Below are positions 1-13,200 of a DNA stretch of 51,052 bases, piece after piece. Numbering within the stretch: the first letter of the stretch is position 1; each line of letters opens with the position of its first letter. The stretch covers positions 1,529,220 to 1,580,271 of the forward strand of contig OY718804.1 of the NCBI GenBank assembly GCA_963070105.1. Direction: 5' to 3'. The position numbers were made by a program, and so were the translations under genes. This DNA is from Litomosoides sigmodontis (lineage: Eukaryota > Nematoda > Chromadorea > Rhabditida > Onchocercidae). The notes under the pieces were generated by a model. That model ran no database searches. It was given only the letters and a program-made list of their open reading frames with translations, and had not been told where the DNA came from.

Positions 1-150
1 GTAAATCAGAGAGCAAAGAGTAAACAACGGCACACGTCTACTACATACTTACTAGTTAGTCACTGGTTTAATTAAGGGTTAGATGAGGTTGGGCAGGAAA
101 ATTGCAAGGTAGGATAATAGGCGAGAAGGAGAAAGGGGAGTAAGATAAAG

Positions 151-393
151 GAGAGGGAGAGGGAGAGGGAGAGGGAGAGGGAGAGGGAGAGGGAGAGGGA
201 GAGGGAGAGGGAGAGGGAGAGGGAGAGGGAGAGGGAGAGGGAGAGGGAGAGGGAGAGGGAGAGGGAGAGGGAGAGGGAGAGGGAGAGGGAGAGGGAGAGG
301 GAGAGGGAGAGGGAGAGGGAGAGGGAGAGGGAGAGGGAGAGGGAGAGGGAGAGGGAGAGGGAGAGGGAGAGGGAGAGGGAGTGTGTGTGTGTT
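151..393. repeat. GGGAGA hexanucleotide array ending in a short GT run
   Basis: About 38 near-perfect copies of GGGAGA run without interruption to about 381, followed by a short GT run. The + strand is pure purine. Every unit has a G3 run separated by AGA, which is a G-quadruplex-compatible spacing, and the purine strand also has mirror symmetry. No gene overlaps it. Confidence 0.97.
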
Positions 394-971
394 TATTGTA
401 GGGATGTTGTTTTTGCCTTCATACGAATATTGGCAGGAAATATTTCATTATTGTTTACATGTATACATATACACAGAGAGAGAGAAAGATGAAAAGGAGA
501 GGAAGATGGAAAGGAAAATTGAAACTGGTGAGGAGAATGCGGATGATGATAATGATAATGATAGACGCGAAGTACAATCACAGTAATAGCAATGATAAAT
601 AATAGATAATAATGGAATAGCATTTGATAACAGTAAGCGATGATTGGAAATAATAATTATGGTTACGATAATTAGTAGCAGTGATAATAATGATAATGGT
701 AATAAGCGATAATAACAATAGCCATAATTATAACAGTAATTATAACGGTGACGGCAATGATTGTAATGAAGACAGTAGTAGTAGTAGTACTAATAATATT
801 ACTAGTAATCGTAACTATTACACTAGTAGTGGTTAATATCATGGTCACAGAAGTAGTGATAATAAAAACATTAATCACTTGCGGTGATAATATACTGATC
901 ATTATGAAAAGTAACAATAATAAAAAATAAATAACAACGATGCCAATAACTACAACAACAGAAACAGCGAG
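394..971. other. Intergenic, imperfect GAT/AAT-rich sequence
   Basis: Short open frames here are made of degenerate trinucleotides (GAT, AAT, AGT) and their reverse complements. I see no splice-bounded exon, no recognisable domain and no RNA gene. It looks like eroded microsatellite leading into the AAT array that follows. Confidence 0.6.
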
Positions 972-1336
<365 letters not shown>

Positions 1337-1340
1337 AATA

Positions 1341-1720
1341 AACAATAATAAACAATAATAAACAATAATAAACAATAATAAACAATAATAAACAATAATA
1401 AACAATAATAAACAATAATAAACAATAATAAACAATAATAAACAATAATAAACAATAATAAACAATAATAAACAATAATAAACAATAATAAACAATAATA
1501 AACAATAATAAACAATAATAAACAATAATAAACAATAATAAGCAATAATAAACAATAATAAACAATAATAAACAATAATAAACAATAATAGACAATAATA
1601 GACAATAATAGACAATAATAAACAATAATAGACAATAATAGACAATAATAGACAATAATAGACAATAATAGACAATAATAAACAATAATAAACAATAATA
1701 AACAATAATAAACAATAATA
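1341..1720 (+). repeat. 10-bp minisatellite, 38 units of AACAATAATA
   Basis: Thirty-eight head-to-tail units of AACAATAATA, in perfect 10-nt register, directly adjoin the AAT array. One unit (1541) reads AGCAATAATA. Eight units (1591, 1601, 1611, 1631, 1641, 1651, 1661, 1671) begin GAC instead of AAC. The variants cluster in the right-hand half, which suggests local spread of one mutation by slippage or conversion. The unit resembles AAT units plus AAAC, so it may derive from the neighbouring array. Confidence 0.97.
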
Positions 1721-3042
1721 ATAATAGTAATAATAAGAATATTACTAACAATGATAATAATAGTAATTAGTAATAGTAACACAATAAATAATGGCGAAAA
1801 TATTAGTATATTGACAGGAAATATGCAAATATGAAAATAGTCAACAAGAAAAAAAATCAGTGATAAATGGTGATAATGCTGAGGACGTGTGCATCATCAA
1901 CATATCCATGAAATGGTTGAATTTGAAATTGAGCAAAAATTAATTAATTAAAACACTAAAGAGTTATTTATTCCCTCCAACTGTTGTTGCTCGTACGTGT
2001 CCACGTGCTACATAGCATTTCAATTGGTTTGCCGTTGCAACATCACTTAAATAGGGAACTGTTCGCAGGCACACGTATATTTATATTTATGCTTATAATA
2101 TTAGTGTGTAGTAAATATGCTCCCTTAAAATTATCTCAATGAAATGAAAAGCGCAATTGGTGTGGTTCACATTTAAGTAATACTCAAATTTAGTGCAACA
2201 TTTCAACGTTTCAAATTTAATGCAACATTTCAACACTCCTCAACTATCACTTTCGTCATAAATATCTATCTGATATATATATATGAATTATAGTGTTAGA
2301 ATCGTAGAATTTTTGCGACAAATTTTCTAAAGGATTAATTTGCATTGGTTGACTTCTTAAAATTTTGTTGAAATGACTGAATAATTATTCAAGCAGACAA
2401 ACACACGCATAAAAGTGTGGTAGCAGTGGAATGAATGACTTTCGTCATGGATGAACGATGAATATGTGATTGAAAATGGCAAAGCAGTGATTAAGTGATA
2501 GAGAATGATTGTTCAAATTATGTGGGATCAGTGAAATTTTTGAAATTTATGCAAAATAATTTCTAGAAATATGATACTGTCATTATCATGAAGCTTTAGT
2601 AATATTCAAAATATTAACTAGCGACAAACGTTTATTTTTTCTGAAAAGCTGTGGTAATTTTTTTTTCTACAATATTAGTAAAATGAACAAAAAATTGAAA
2701 AGAATTTTGCAAAAAGGTAAATTAAAATTGCAATCAAAGAATAACATGTAAGCGAAGTTAATATGAATGACAGACTGCTACATGAATGAATGCTAATTAA
2801 TATGCTTCAAATGATAAATTTGAATAAATTTAACAATTATCGCATGTTGAGAGCGAGAGAAAGGGAAGAGACAAAGAAGGAGAAAGAGAGAGAGAGAGAG
2901 GGAGATGATCGACGAAAAAAATTAAAGAGTATTGGAGGGAGAGAAGAGGGGAAGTGTAGATAAATTTTTTTTTCTACCTTTTCAAACTACCTACTTTTGT
3001 TTCCCGTCATCGTTCCATACATTTACTATTCCTGTTTGTTAA
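1721..3042. other. Intergenic, unique AT-rich sequence
   Basis: Mostly unique AT-rich DNA with no exon I can support. It contains a CACGTG E-box at 2002-2007, a 27-bp direct duplication starting at 2184 and 2211 (TTTCAACATTTGCA-type core on the other strand), and a GA run near 2886-2900. It could include distal promoter sequence for the gene starting at 5894, but nothing proves it. Confidence 0.5.
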
Positions 3043-3045
3043 ATG

Positions 3046-3076
<31 letters not shown>

Positions 3077-3540
3077 CATTATCATTATCATCATCTCGTG
3101 ATGATGGTGATGTTAATGATGATGATTATGATTACCTTATTGCCATCATCTATTTTAGATTGTTTCCTATTTTTCCATTTCACAAAATTTTCAACAATGA
3201 GGAGAAGAAGGAAATTGAAAATGAAATTTACTCATTTGCATCTTTTCATCTTCAGTACTTTTTCTTGATTTCGAGCTATTGATCGATGATTTTTATATGC
3301 AAATGTAGGGAAGTTAATGAGAAAAAAACGCTTTTTTTTCCTTTATCTAATTTAATTGCATCTCTACACTTTCCGTATTTCGTTGTTGCTGTTTTGCTTT
3401 TTCATTTGTTAACCGAACAATCACTTTTTTCGGACCTTCCTATCATCGCCATCGCTATCATAACCTTCATTATCATCATTATCGTTATCATCATCACCAC
3501 CACCACCACCGCATCATCATCATCAATCATCGCCATCAAT
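3043..3540. repeat. Two short TCA/ATC-rich microsatellite patches
   Basis: A TCA run at 3043-3075 decays into TCATTA units to about 3093, and a second ATC/ACC patch lies at 3447-3535. Between them is ordinary AT-rich sequence. The open frames over this stretch (Ser-rich and Ile/Thr-rich) come from the repeats and have no recognisable domain. The stretch 3541-3861 holds nothing else that I recognise. Confidence 0.75.
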
Positions 3541-3861
3541 TATTAGCTAACAAAGAATTGCTTTTTAATTTCTAATAAAAGCCTTTTCTCTCTTTTGAAG
3601 GAGCAAAGTGCAAATTAAGAAGTTAGCTTTAATGCTTAATTTCCTTCTTTCCTTCGTTGAGGAAAATTTTGTGAGACGGGAAAATAGGAAGCAAATTCAC
3701 CGCCTAACATCAATTAATCACAAATGCAAATTTATTGTTCACTTTTCGCAGAGCAATGATTAATTGTAGTTTGTTTAAAAGTAGGGAAATAAAATTTTTA
3801 TTTTTAGACAGATTTTTCACGTATTTTTTTGAGAATTTTTATTTTAGGTATGGTACTGTCT

Positions 3862-4195
<334 letters not shown>

Positions 4196-4887
4196 TTAGA
4201 AAGAATCTTGTCTTTTTGCTTTCGTTTTTCTCTCTTTCTTCTTGCTTTCCTGTCCCTCTCCCCTTTCTCCCTCTCTCTCTTTACCTTCCTTTTTATGGTT
4301 TTCCAGAATTCTGTTGTAAGCATTCACTGTAATAACATTTTTGATCATTTCCTTCTTCCATGTTCCCTTTGTGAGGTAAATTGCTTGAAAATAAGTTTTG
4401 AAAATAACAAATGTTGACAAATAAATAGTAATGATTATTACCTTTTGTTTTGTTTTAAAATCTTTATCAGTTTTAAACAATGAAATTTCAATTTCGCATT
4501 TAAAAAAAAAAGCAAAAATAAGAAATTAAAAAAGAAAGAAGTACAATTTACCGTAGCATTCATTTCACTTATTAATTATTGCATTAATTTGCCTCATTTT
4601 TTTTTCCTTTCTAAAATTTTTTCAAATAAAATGGCAAAAAGTGAAAATTATTGTCGAGCACCACAACAACATTATCATTATCATTATCATTGCTCTCATC
4701 ATCGTTATCACCATCATCATCATCGTCATCATTACATTCATTCATCTCATCATATCGGGCAAAAAAGAGAAAGGGGGGGGGGGGAGGGGAGGGGAGGGAG
4801 GCTGGTGGAAAGGAGGGTTTTTCACCCTTTCTTAATCCCAAAGAAATCAACATACTTCATCGGATGAGTAGGATTTGTTAGTTGTGC
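4196..4887. other. Intergenic with pyrimidine tract and G-run cluster
   Basis: A CT-rich tract (4205-4290), AT-rich filler, a degenerate ATT/ATC patch (4668-4745) and a guanine cluster at about 4775-4800, where runs of 10, 4, 4 and 3 G are separated by single A. That cluster is a G-quadruplex candidate on the + strand. No exon is supported. Confidence 0.55.
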
Positions 4888-5541
<654 letters not shown>

Positions 5542-5876
5542 AACTGCAGCACTACTGCAGCATCAATCGCTGCTACAACGTTTTATCATTGTTTAGACAT
5601 CATCTCTCAGGTACCAATCCTAAAAAGGTATTGGTAGGCAAAAGTTTTTTAGGTTACGCAGAGAAAAAAAACAAAGCACATATAAATAATACGCTGTATG
5701 TAAGGAGTGGAAAAATTACATAAGTAATGTATGTATATGTGAGTAAAACTGATATTTTCAATTTGCATAGTTTATGGGAATGAATTAAATGTTAACGTAT
5801 GGAATTGTCGTGCAAGGTAAAGAAAAATTTTTTGAATTTTAAAATTATATAAATGAGAAATTAGTGTAAATGACAT

Positions 5877-5893
5877 TTTTTTTTATTTCAGGA
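5877..5893 (+). promoter_or_regulatory. ncl-1: Probable SL trans-splice acceptor of ncl-1
   Basis: A T-rich tract ends in TTTCAG at 5886-5891, and the ATG follows after only two nucleotides (5894). In nematodes such a short leader is typical of a spliced-leader acceptor. The alternative is a cis acceptor joined to an upstream non-coding exon, for example one ending at 5610. The sequence alone cannot separate these. Confidence 0.55.
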
Positions 5894-7188
5894 ATGTGTG
5901 AGCCAACACTTACTGGATCCTTCGGTCTTGCTCCCACACCTCCACCTCTCAATGAACAGGTAACTAATTCTTTTTTTCTTTTCTTAATGTAAATTGCTGC
6001 CATGAAGTTGCAACATACGAAAATTTCCAAATGCGGTATTTTGAAACGATTGTTCACTGCTTGTAAAAAAAATTGTTTGGATATGCAAAACCAGGCGAGA
6101 AGGTGTGATGAAAGTGGTGGAATTGAACGGTCTCATTCCGTGCTTTTCCGGAATTCTGGTAATTTTCATCCAGAAATAAAGAATTAGTGGGTTGGAATCC
6201 GTATTTTGCATTCATGATAGGAAAATGGCACGTAGATTTCGGAAAAGTCATAGTTTAATGAGTTGGAAAATTGTTGTTGTGCGCATGGTGTTGGCCGTTT
6301 ATGCGTTATTTAATCATTTCATGTTTTCGGGTTTTAAGCGAATATGGAAATTTAGTTTGTAAATTCGAAGGTGAAAAATACACATGCACACATACATTTC
6401 TTTTGTAAATATTTTCGCATTGCTAAAATTTTTTTTTTTTATCAGAAATGATATGTATATTTCTTTTATTTTTAGACGTTTGAAATGTACAGCTTTCACT
6501 TTTTTTTTCTACTTATAAATCAACGTAGTATGCATTTATGATTTAAAAGAAACAAAAATACGTATTTATGGAAAAATATAAGGGGAACAATATTCATTTT
6601 AAGATAAAAAAGAGAAATTGTGTGTGTGTGTTTTTTTTATTTTCAGCTAATGCAAGCTGTGTGTGCTTGAGGGATGAATAATTTAGAGCTGTTTGCTTCC
6701 GTAGAGAAAGGCAGAAGTGTATATGTTAGCAACGGTGTAATGTGAAGTAACATTGAAGTATTTGATGTTAAATTTAACGTGAGAGAAGTTGTTGCGTTTT
6801 AAAATATTTAGGTAATGACAAAAGTATTTCGAAAAAATGATGAGGAATTTTAAAGGAAAGTATGTTAATATAGAGGAGTGTTTATGGTTCTTAAAGCATC
6901 ACTGAAATACACTTATATGTCGCCAAATATCCAAAGGTGTATGGATGTGCTCAAATAGGTTTGACCAAACTGAACATTTATTTTGTGTTCATCAAATCCA
7001 TAAAACAACTGGATCAGTTGTTTTGTTGGAAATAAGTTGCACAGTTTCCAGTTCCTAACTGGTTTGAGAAGAGAAAGGACAATTGTGAAGCGTATGTTTT
7101 TCCAATAATTTTTAGAAAAGTTATCTCGTATTGAGCGAGCGAAATGAATTTGTATTTTTATATGGATCCGGTTAATGGTACTCAAATG

Positions 7189-7223
<35 letters not shown>

Positions 7224-10200
7224 AATGTGTACACTTACACGAGTGCACACACATGCGTAAATAGAGTTTAATGCATAGTGTGGTCCTTGAAATGAAATGA
7301 AATAATCTATTAAACAGGATAGTAGAATAAATACAACTATCTGAAGTGTTGTAGCCCTGAAGGATTCCACTCACGTATAAAATAGGAGCGGCTACCGGGA
7401 TGATAGAGTGGACTCTCAGAAAATGACATATGGTTTCTGCACATCATGGATCCTTGAATTCAGCTCTCATAAAGTGAAACCTATCACTTAAAAGTAGGAG
7501 AGAGCGTATGCATATGTATCTCTTCTTTTCATCTTGCCGTACCCGACGGACAACTAAATTGTGTGGTTGTTTATGAACTGAAAATTCAAGAAATGAAATG
7601 CAAAGCATTTTTTCTTGCAGAAATACCTGATGGGGTGGGTGGTGGACCAATAATCTTATAACTATGTCTTCGTTACTTTGGAGGAAAATGTATGTGGTAT
7701 GTAGAATATGGAAGACTGACCTGGTCATCATACTCACAGCTATAAGCTGTTATCAGAGATCGAAGTAAAGAATCTACTGGACACTCTTGCGTCCTTTTGT
7801 GTTTTGCTTTTTATGAATACGAAGATCATCGGTTACGTATGGGTATTCATCAGTGTAGCTGATTTATTTTGAGCAAAATATTGAGATGTACTTCGTGAAA
7901 TCTGGAATGCGGATAAACAAGTGAACAAAGGATTAACTGATTGATTGGAAGGACTGAAAAGCATTGTGGATGTGAACTGAAAAACAGTATGTTGGAAATT
8001 TTCGTTGTTGCCAACTGCAATTGGTATTTTTACAATATTTCATTTGCTGCATAAAAAAAAAGGAATGAATAATTGAGTTTTTGGAATTGTGCAAATAACA
8101 ATCTTGCTAAATTAAAAATCGTCAAGTTGTTGACGTCGTTAAGTATTTATTAACGCCGCCCCCTACTAAAATTAAAGTGGGACATTTAATGATTTTTTAA
8201 TTTTGCAATAAGCGATTTGCTTATTCAAGTTTCATTTCCTCGGGCTAATTAAATGCAGCATCAACTTACTTCATTTGAAATAGTAAAAGGTTTTTATCAC
8301 GCAAATAATTGTATAAGTTATTTCAAAAAATCATTGAATAGGCAGCTTCTACCTAAAATAATCATTTGTTCATTAAAATTGAATTGTTCTATAAGTTATA
8401 AGAGAATGAACACTTAGTGACTATTGATTTAAATTCATTGCCCTAATTGCTTTCTTTTTTTTGGTTGAAAAAAAGAATTAATGAGCTACAAATGATTTTG
8501 ATCATTATAGATGTTGCAGGTGGTAAAGTGTCCGTTATGTTTGGAACCTTATCGTGAGCCAAAGGTTCTTGCTTGTTTTCACAGTTTTTGCAAATCATGT
8601 CTGGAACGTCAAATGGATGACAACTGCGCCGAAAAAATAGTATGTCCACAATGTCGCGTTGAAACACAATTGTCGGTACAACTTGGTAAGGCATATCCTC
8701 CCTCTTCCTTTATTATTTAGATTATTGAATTAAAAAAAAAAAAAAACTGCATATTTGTCTTCTTCATTACTAGTTGCTGACAGATGTCAATCTAATCAAA
8801 CATGCACCGTTTGTTGATCAGATGATTTTTGCATTGCACTAGAATAGCTTTGAGTGCAAGTAAAATGTTTTCGCGAAAAAAAGTGATGAATGAGGAATAG
8901 CTTGATCTTTTAATATGTTCAAATATTAAAAAAAAAATGAATGTTGGTTACTGGAAGGAAAAAGGATGGAAGAGGGGGGGGGGGTGGGGGAGGAGAGGTG
9001 AGGAAAAAAATCATTAACAACTTCCTCTTACAACAGCGTAGTCTGTTGTATTAACTAATGAAATAATAATTTCCAATTAATATTGCAACATTAATGAAAG
9101 TGATGCGTATTTCTCTTTCTTTTTACATCTCAGCAGTGTGGTGAATGAATTTTTTCCACATTATAAATTTTATTAAGCAATAAACCGCGCTATGTGATTC
9201 TGTACAGTTTTCAAGACTTTTACACGCACACCTTTTTTTTTCATCTACGAGACAGGCTAACTTGTTTTTATTAATTTTTTTTCCAAAATTTAACGAAATC
9301 ATTAGTTGTCGACATCGGAACAGATAAAAGTTTTCTTTCCACTTTCTTCAGTCATTTTCTGTTTGCTTTAATCGTATTTCTGTTTTTCCTAATAGAAAAA
9401 AAAAAGCTTTGTGACAGCACATAACAAATGAATAGCAACGCTCTCTTATTGAGTCGCATTTTTATTGCTTTGATTTTTTTAACTTCAAAAGTTAATGTTT
9501 CGAGAAAGAATGAGACTAAGTTAAAAAGCCGAGATTCGTTGTAAAGTGGGAAGAGAGACAGTGGGATCTCATCCTTCAGTTATCATGTGCAGTATATTAT
9601 AGGTCAGAATTGTTTTTTTTTTCTTTTCTCAATCTTAATGAATGAAAGAAAAAATTTTTATGATGTTCGCTGACGTCAGCGAAAAAGTTTTTACAATGAG
9701 AGACAATTAAATTGTAACAAAACTTGTTTAATGACGACGACAACTTTTTACAAAAATTTCTCGTTATTTCCCTGCAAGTAGCGAATCCTTTTAATTGACA
9801 TGTTGATGAGTGCTACATTTTCAGGCATAGAAAGTTTGTTAACTGATTACGGACTGGAAAGTGTTATGACTCGTCAAAATTTAGCCGATGATAAAGGATT
9901 GATATTCGGCTCACCAAGTTCGACATCATCTTCGCCGCCACTGATTGAACCTCCTTCATACGACCAGGTTTTTGTCTATCATCATTATTGAATCTTATGT
10001 CGTTTCTTTTGAATTTAGCCGTACATCTCTATTGTTACAGAACAGTAATAAGAATTCGTCATGTACTGGATGCAAAAGCGGCGAACTTGCAAGCGCATTC
10101 TGTCAGGATTGCACACATTTTTTGTGTGCCAATTGTACCTTGGCCCATCAGTACATGCATTGCTTCGAAGGACATCGAGTTGACCAATTATCTCAGGAAG

Positions 10201-13200
10201 ATGCTGCTGCTCTCGCTGCTGCATTTGCTGAAAAAACTGCTTGCAAGTGCATTCAAGTAATTTTTAAATTTCAAGGCTTTCAGTAAAGGAAAAAAAATGG
10301 AGATATTTACTAGCAAGGGTAAGTGGGAAATATGGAGCAAAATTAAAATTATTTTGTTCAAGCTAATGGAGAATTGAATAAGGTCCGATCTTGTTTTTAT
10401 ATGATTAGCATATTTCAGCATCGCTCACAACCATTGCGATATTTCTGTTTAACGTGCAACTTGGCCATATGCATGGAATGTACTCAGGTCGATCATGTAC
10501 AGCCGGCACATCAGTATGAATTGATCAGTGATGTTGCTGATAAACAAATGGCAATCATGGAAACATTGGTGCAAGATGCTCGTTTGAAGCATTCGGAACT
10601 TCTTGAGACATATAAGGCATGATCTCGTTATATTTTATTTCTATTATGCCGAACTACTGTCGCTTTGGTTTTTTCCCATAATCGGTTGTAGAAAGTAAAA
10701 TTTGTTGAAGACGTTTTAATTATTTAAGATGTAAAAAAATGTGGAATGAAATAAAAATTTTAATGAGCGATCATGTATTTTACTTATTGCTTTTTTTTTG
10801 TTATATATATTTTATCTTATTCTTATATGCTTTTGGTCGTTGTTATTTCTGTTCATTTAGATGGTTGATGCAGCACAAAATCGTTTAAGTTGTTCGTTGA
10901 CCCGAGCTCATCAGAATGTGGACGATGCAACTCAAACATTAATTCGTATAATTGAAGATAATCGTCGACAGATTATCAAGGATTTGGACAATGCTTATGG
11001 TGCTAAACAATTGCAGCTTACTGTGATTGACAAAAAGGTATGTTTTCGTAAGATTTGTTATGCAATACATTTTACATCCTTTTTTTTTTTACTTTTGGAA
11101 ATTTAATGAGAACATTTAAATTGTATAAGTGAGTAATTTCGATAACTTAAAAATTCCTGCGTTTTTGTGGGGGATTTATTGAGAGATAAATCTGGAAATG
11201 GATGTCTCTTTTGTAAATTTTCATTTTGCCTCTTTCGAAGCAGCGTTGTGTCGTTGTAGTCATGAAAAAAAGAACAGCCAGAAAATGTTCCTTTTTTGGT
11301 GATACCTCTGAAATGTAGTGAATAGTTTATGAAACATTGTTAGTGATATTTGGTTTGAACCTAAGTGGGAAGGAATTGTTTTGGCAAATGATGTTATTCA
11401 CAAATATTAAATTTAAAACTTCTCAGGTGCAACAAATGGCCGAAAAATTAGCACAAACCATTGAATTCACCTCACGTCTTGTCAAATATGCCGCACCAAC
11501 AGAAGTAATGGTTTTCAAGCAACTTTTGCATACTCGTCTGCAAGTATATTTTTCGTTCAATCCCGATAGTAATAACATCCTTCAAACAACATGCGAACTT
11601 GATTTTCCACCACTCAATCCGAATGTTGCACGTCAGCAAATTATCAGCATTATGGGTACGTTCGTTCCTTTTAATGTCGTCGCAATTTTATTGCGCTGTA
11701 GAAGTATGGTCAGCTCTAATGTGGTAATTGACTGCAATCCGTCGTTTGTCTACGTTTCTGCTTGAAACTTCCATTGATTTGAATGTACTTTCTATAATGG
11801 ATGTAAAAAAGTAACAGTAAAACGAAAATAGGCGACGTGAAGCAAACATACGTATTTATGACATATGAAAGTGTAATTAATTATTGCAGCTTTAAGCCTC
11901 CTAAGTCTATAGATCCTTTCATGCATTGTTATACACTTGAAATTGCATCCTTTAATGTATTTGTTACTCGTCTGTTGTTCGTTGATGGTGTAAAAGAGTA
12001 TGTTTCCCAAAAAAAAGTTCACATAAAAAAAGTTCGCATACGCTAAAGAAGTGAGATTCTTTACGGAGAATGGTGGGTCAGAAGAATTCGAGTAGCTTTT
12101 TTTTTGATATAAAACGTCAATCTGGTTCCCCATCATATTTGCCGTTTTATTTTCCTTTTTATTTTTTCCCTGTGCATCGATCCTTTTTTTTTTTGTAATA
12201 CTTGGAAGAATGCGGAACTTCCACTTTTGTAGAATTACCTGATTTTTAGCGTGTTGAATTTCAACACACTTCTTCAGGTCTCGTTCGCGGTGCATCAGAA
12301 TGGTCTCAAGGAATAATGTCATCAACGAATGCGGGAATGCCACCAGCACCAATCGGTCGACCGGCCAGCCGACAGTTAGCTCGACCAGTAACAGCAACCA
12401 GCGGTACATTGCCTGTCAATAATTTCTCAGATTCGAATTTGATACGACCTAAGAATGAATATGGTGGCTCCAGTCAGAGTCTTGGAACGTTTGTTACAGT
12501 CGATAATGGCTTTAGCAATCAGTATGAGAAATGGAGTATGGGACTTGAACCGGCGAGTGGTCTACAACTTGCGGAATCACCTGATTTGGAGCTTGAGAAG
12601 GTTTGTTTACCAGTTCATTTTTGGATTTTGAAAATCTTTCAGTGGAAAACGGACAAGTCCTTGGAAATGCTCATTTTTCAGTGGGCCTTTCTAACATAGG
12701 GAAAGTTTATCTTGGTGTTATGCCACGTTGTGCAGTTCAGAAAGTTTAAATTTTACGTAACACCATAAACTGGTGCTTACAACAATAAATATGTCACTGA
12801 ACAGAAGTGCTACTGGAAAATAGGACGTGGAGTTTCAAATGCTGTGCAATTCTGTTTTTTTTTTTCAGTTTTGCTTGTCGATTTGTGGGCTGAAAATTGT
12901 AACCGAAATTTCGAATCAAATATAGTTTATTCATTTGCAGAATATGGGCATTAGCAATCTTTATCCACCTCGAGCACAAATCAAAAGACAGAAGATGATT
13001 TATCACTGCAAATTTGGCGAATTTGGAGTTATGGAAGGACAGGTTAATTTTTAATCAAATCCTGTTTATAGCATTTAGTGTTCAGTTTTTTACTGTCTTC
13101 GAGTTTATTGTATTCATGCAAACAGTTGGTTTTGTACTGTCATGTTTTTATGATGATTTCATCTGCGCTTGTTTTTCATTACATTTCCAGTGCAGCGGTA

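Noticed and set aside
6630..6675. Strong acceptor-like TTTTATTTTCAG in ncl-1 intron 1
   Set aside because: The following sequence reaches a stop after seven codons and has no nearby donor in phase.
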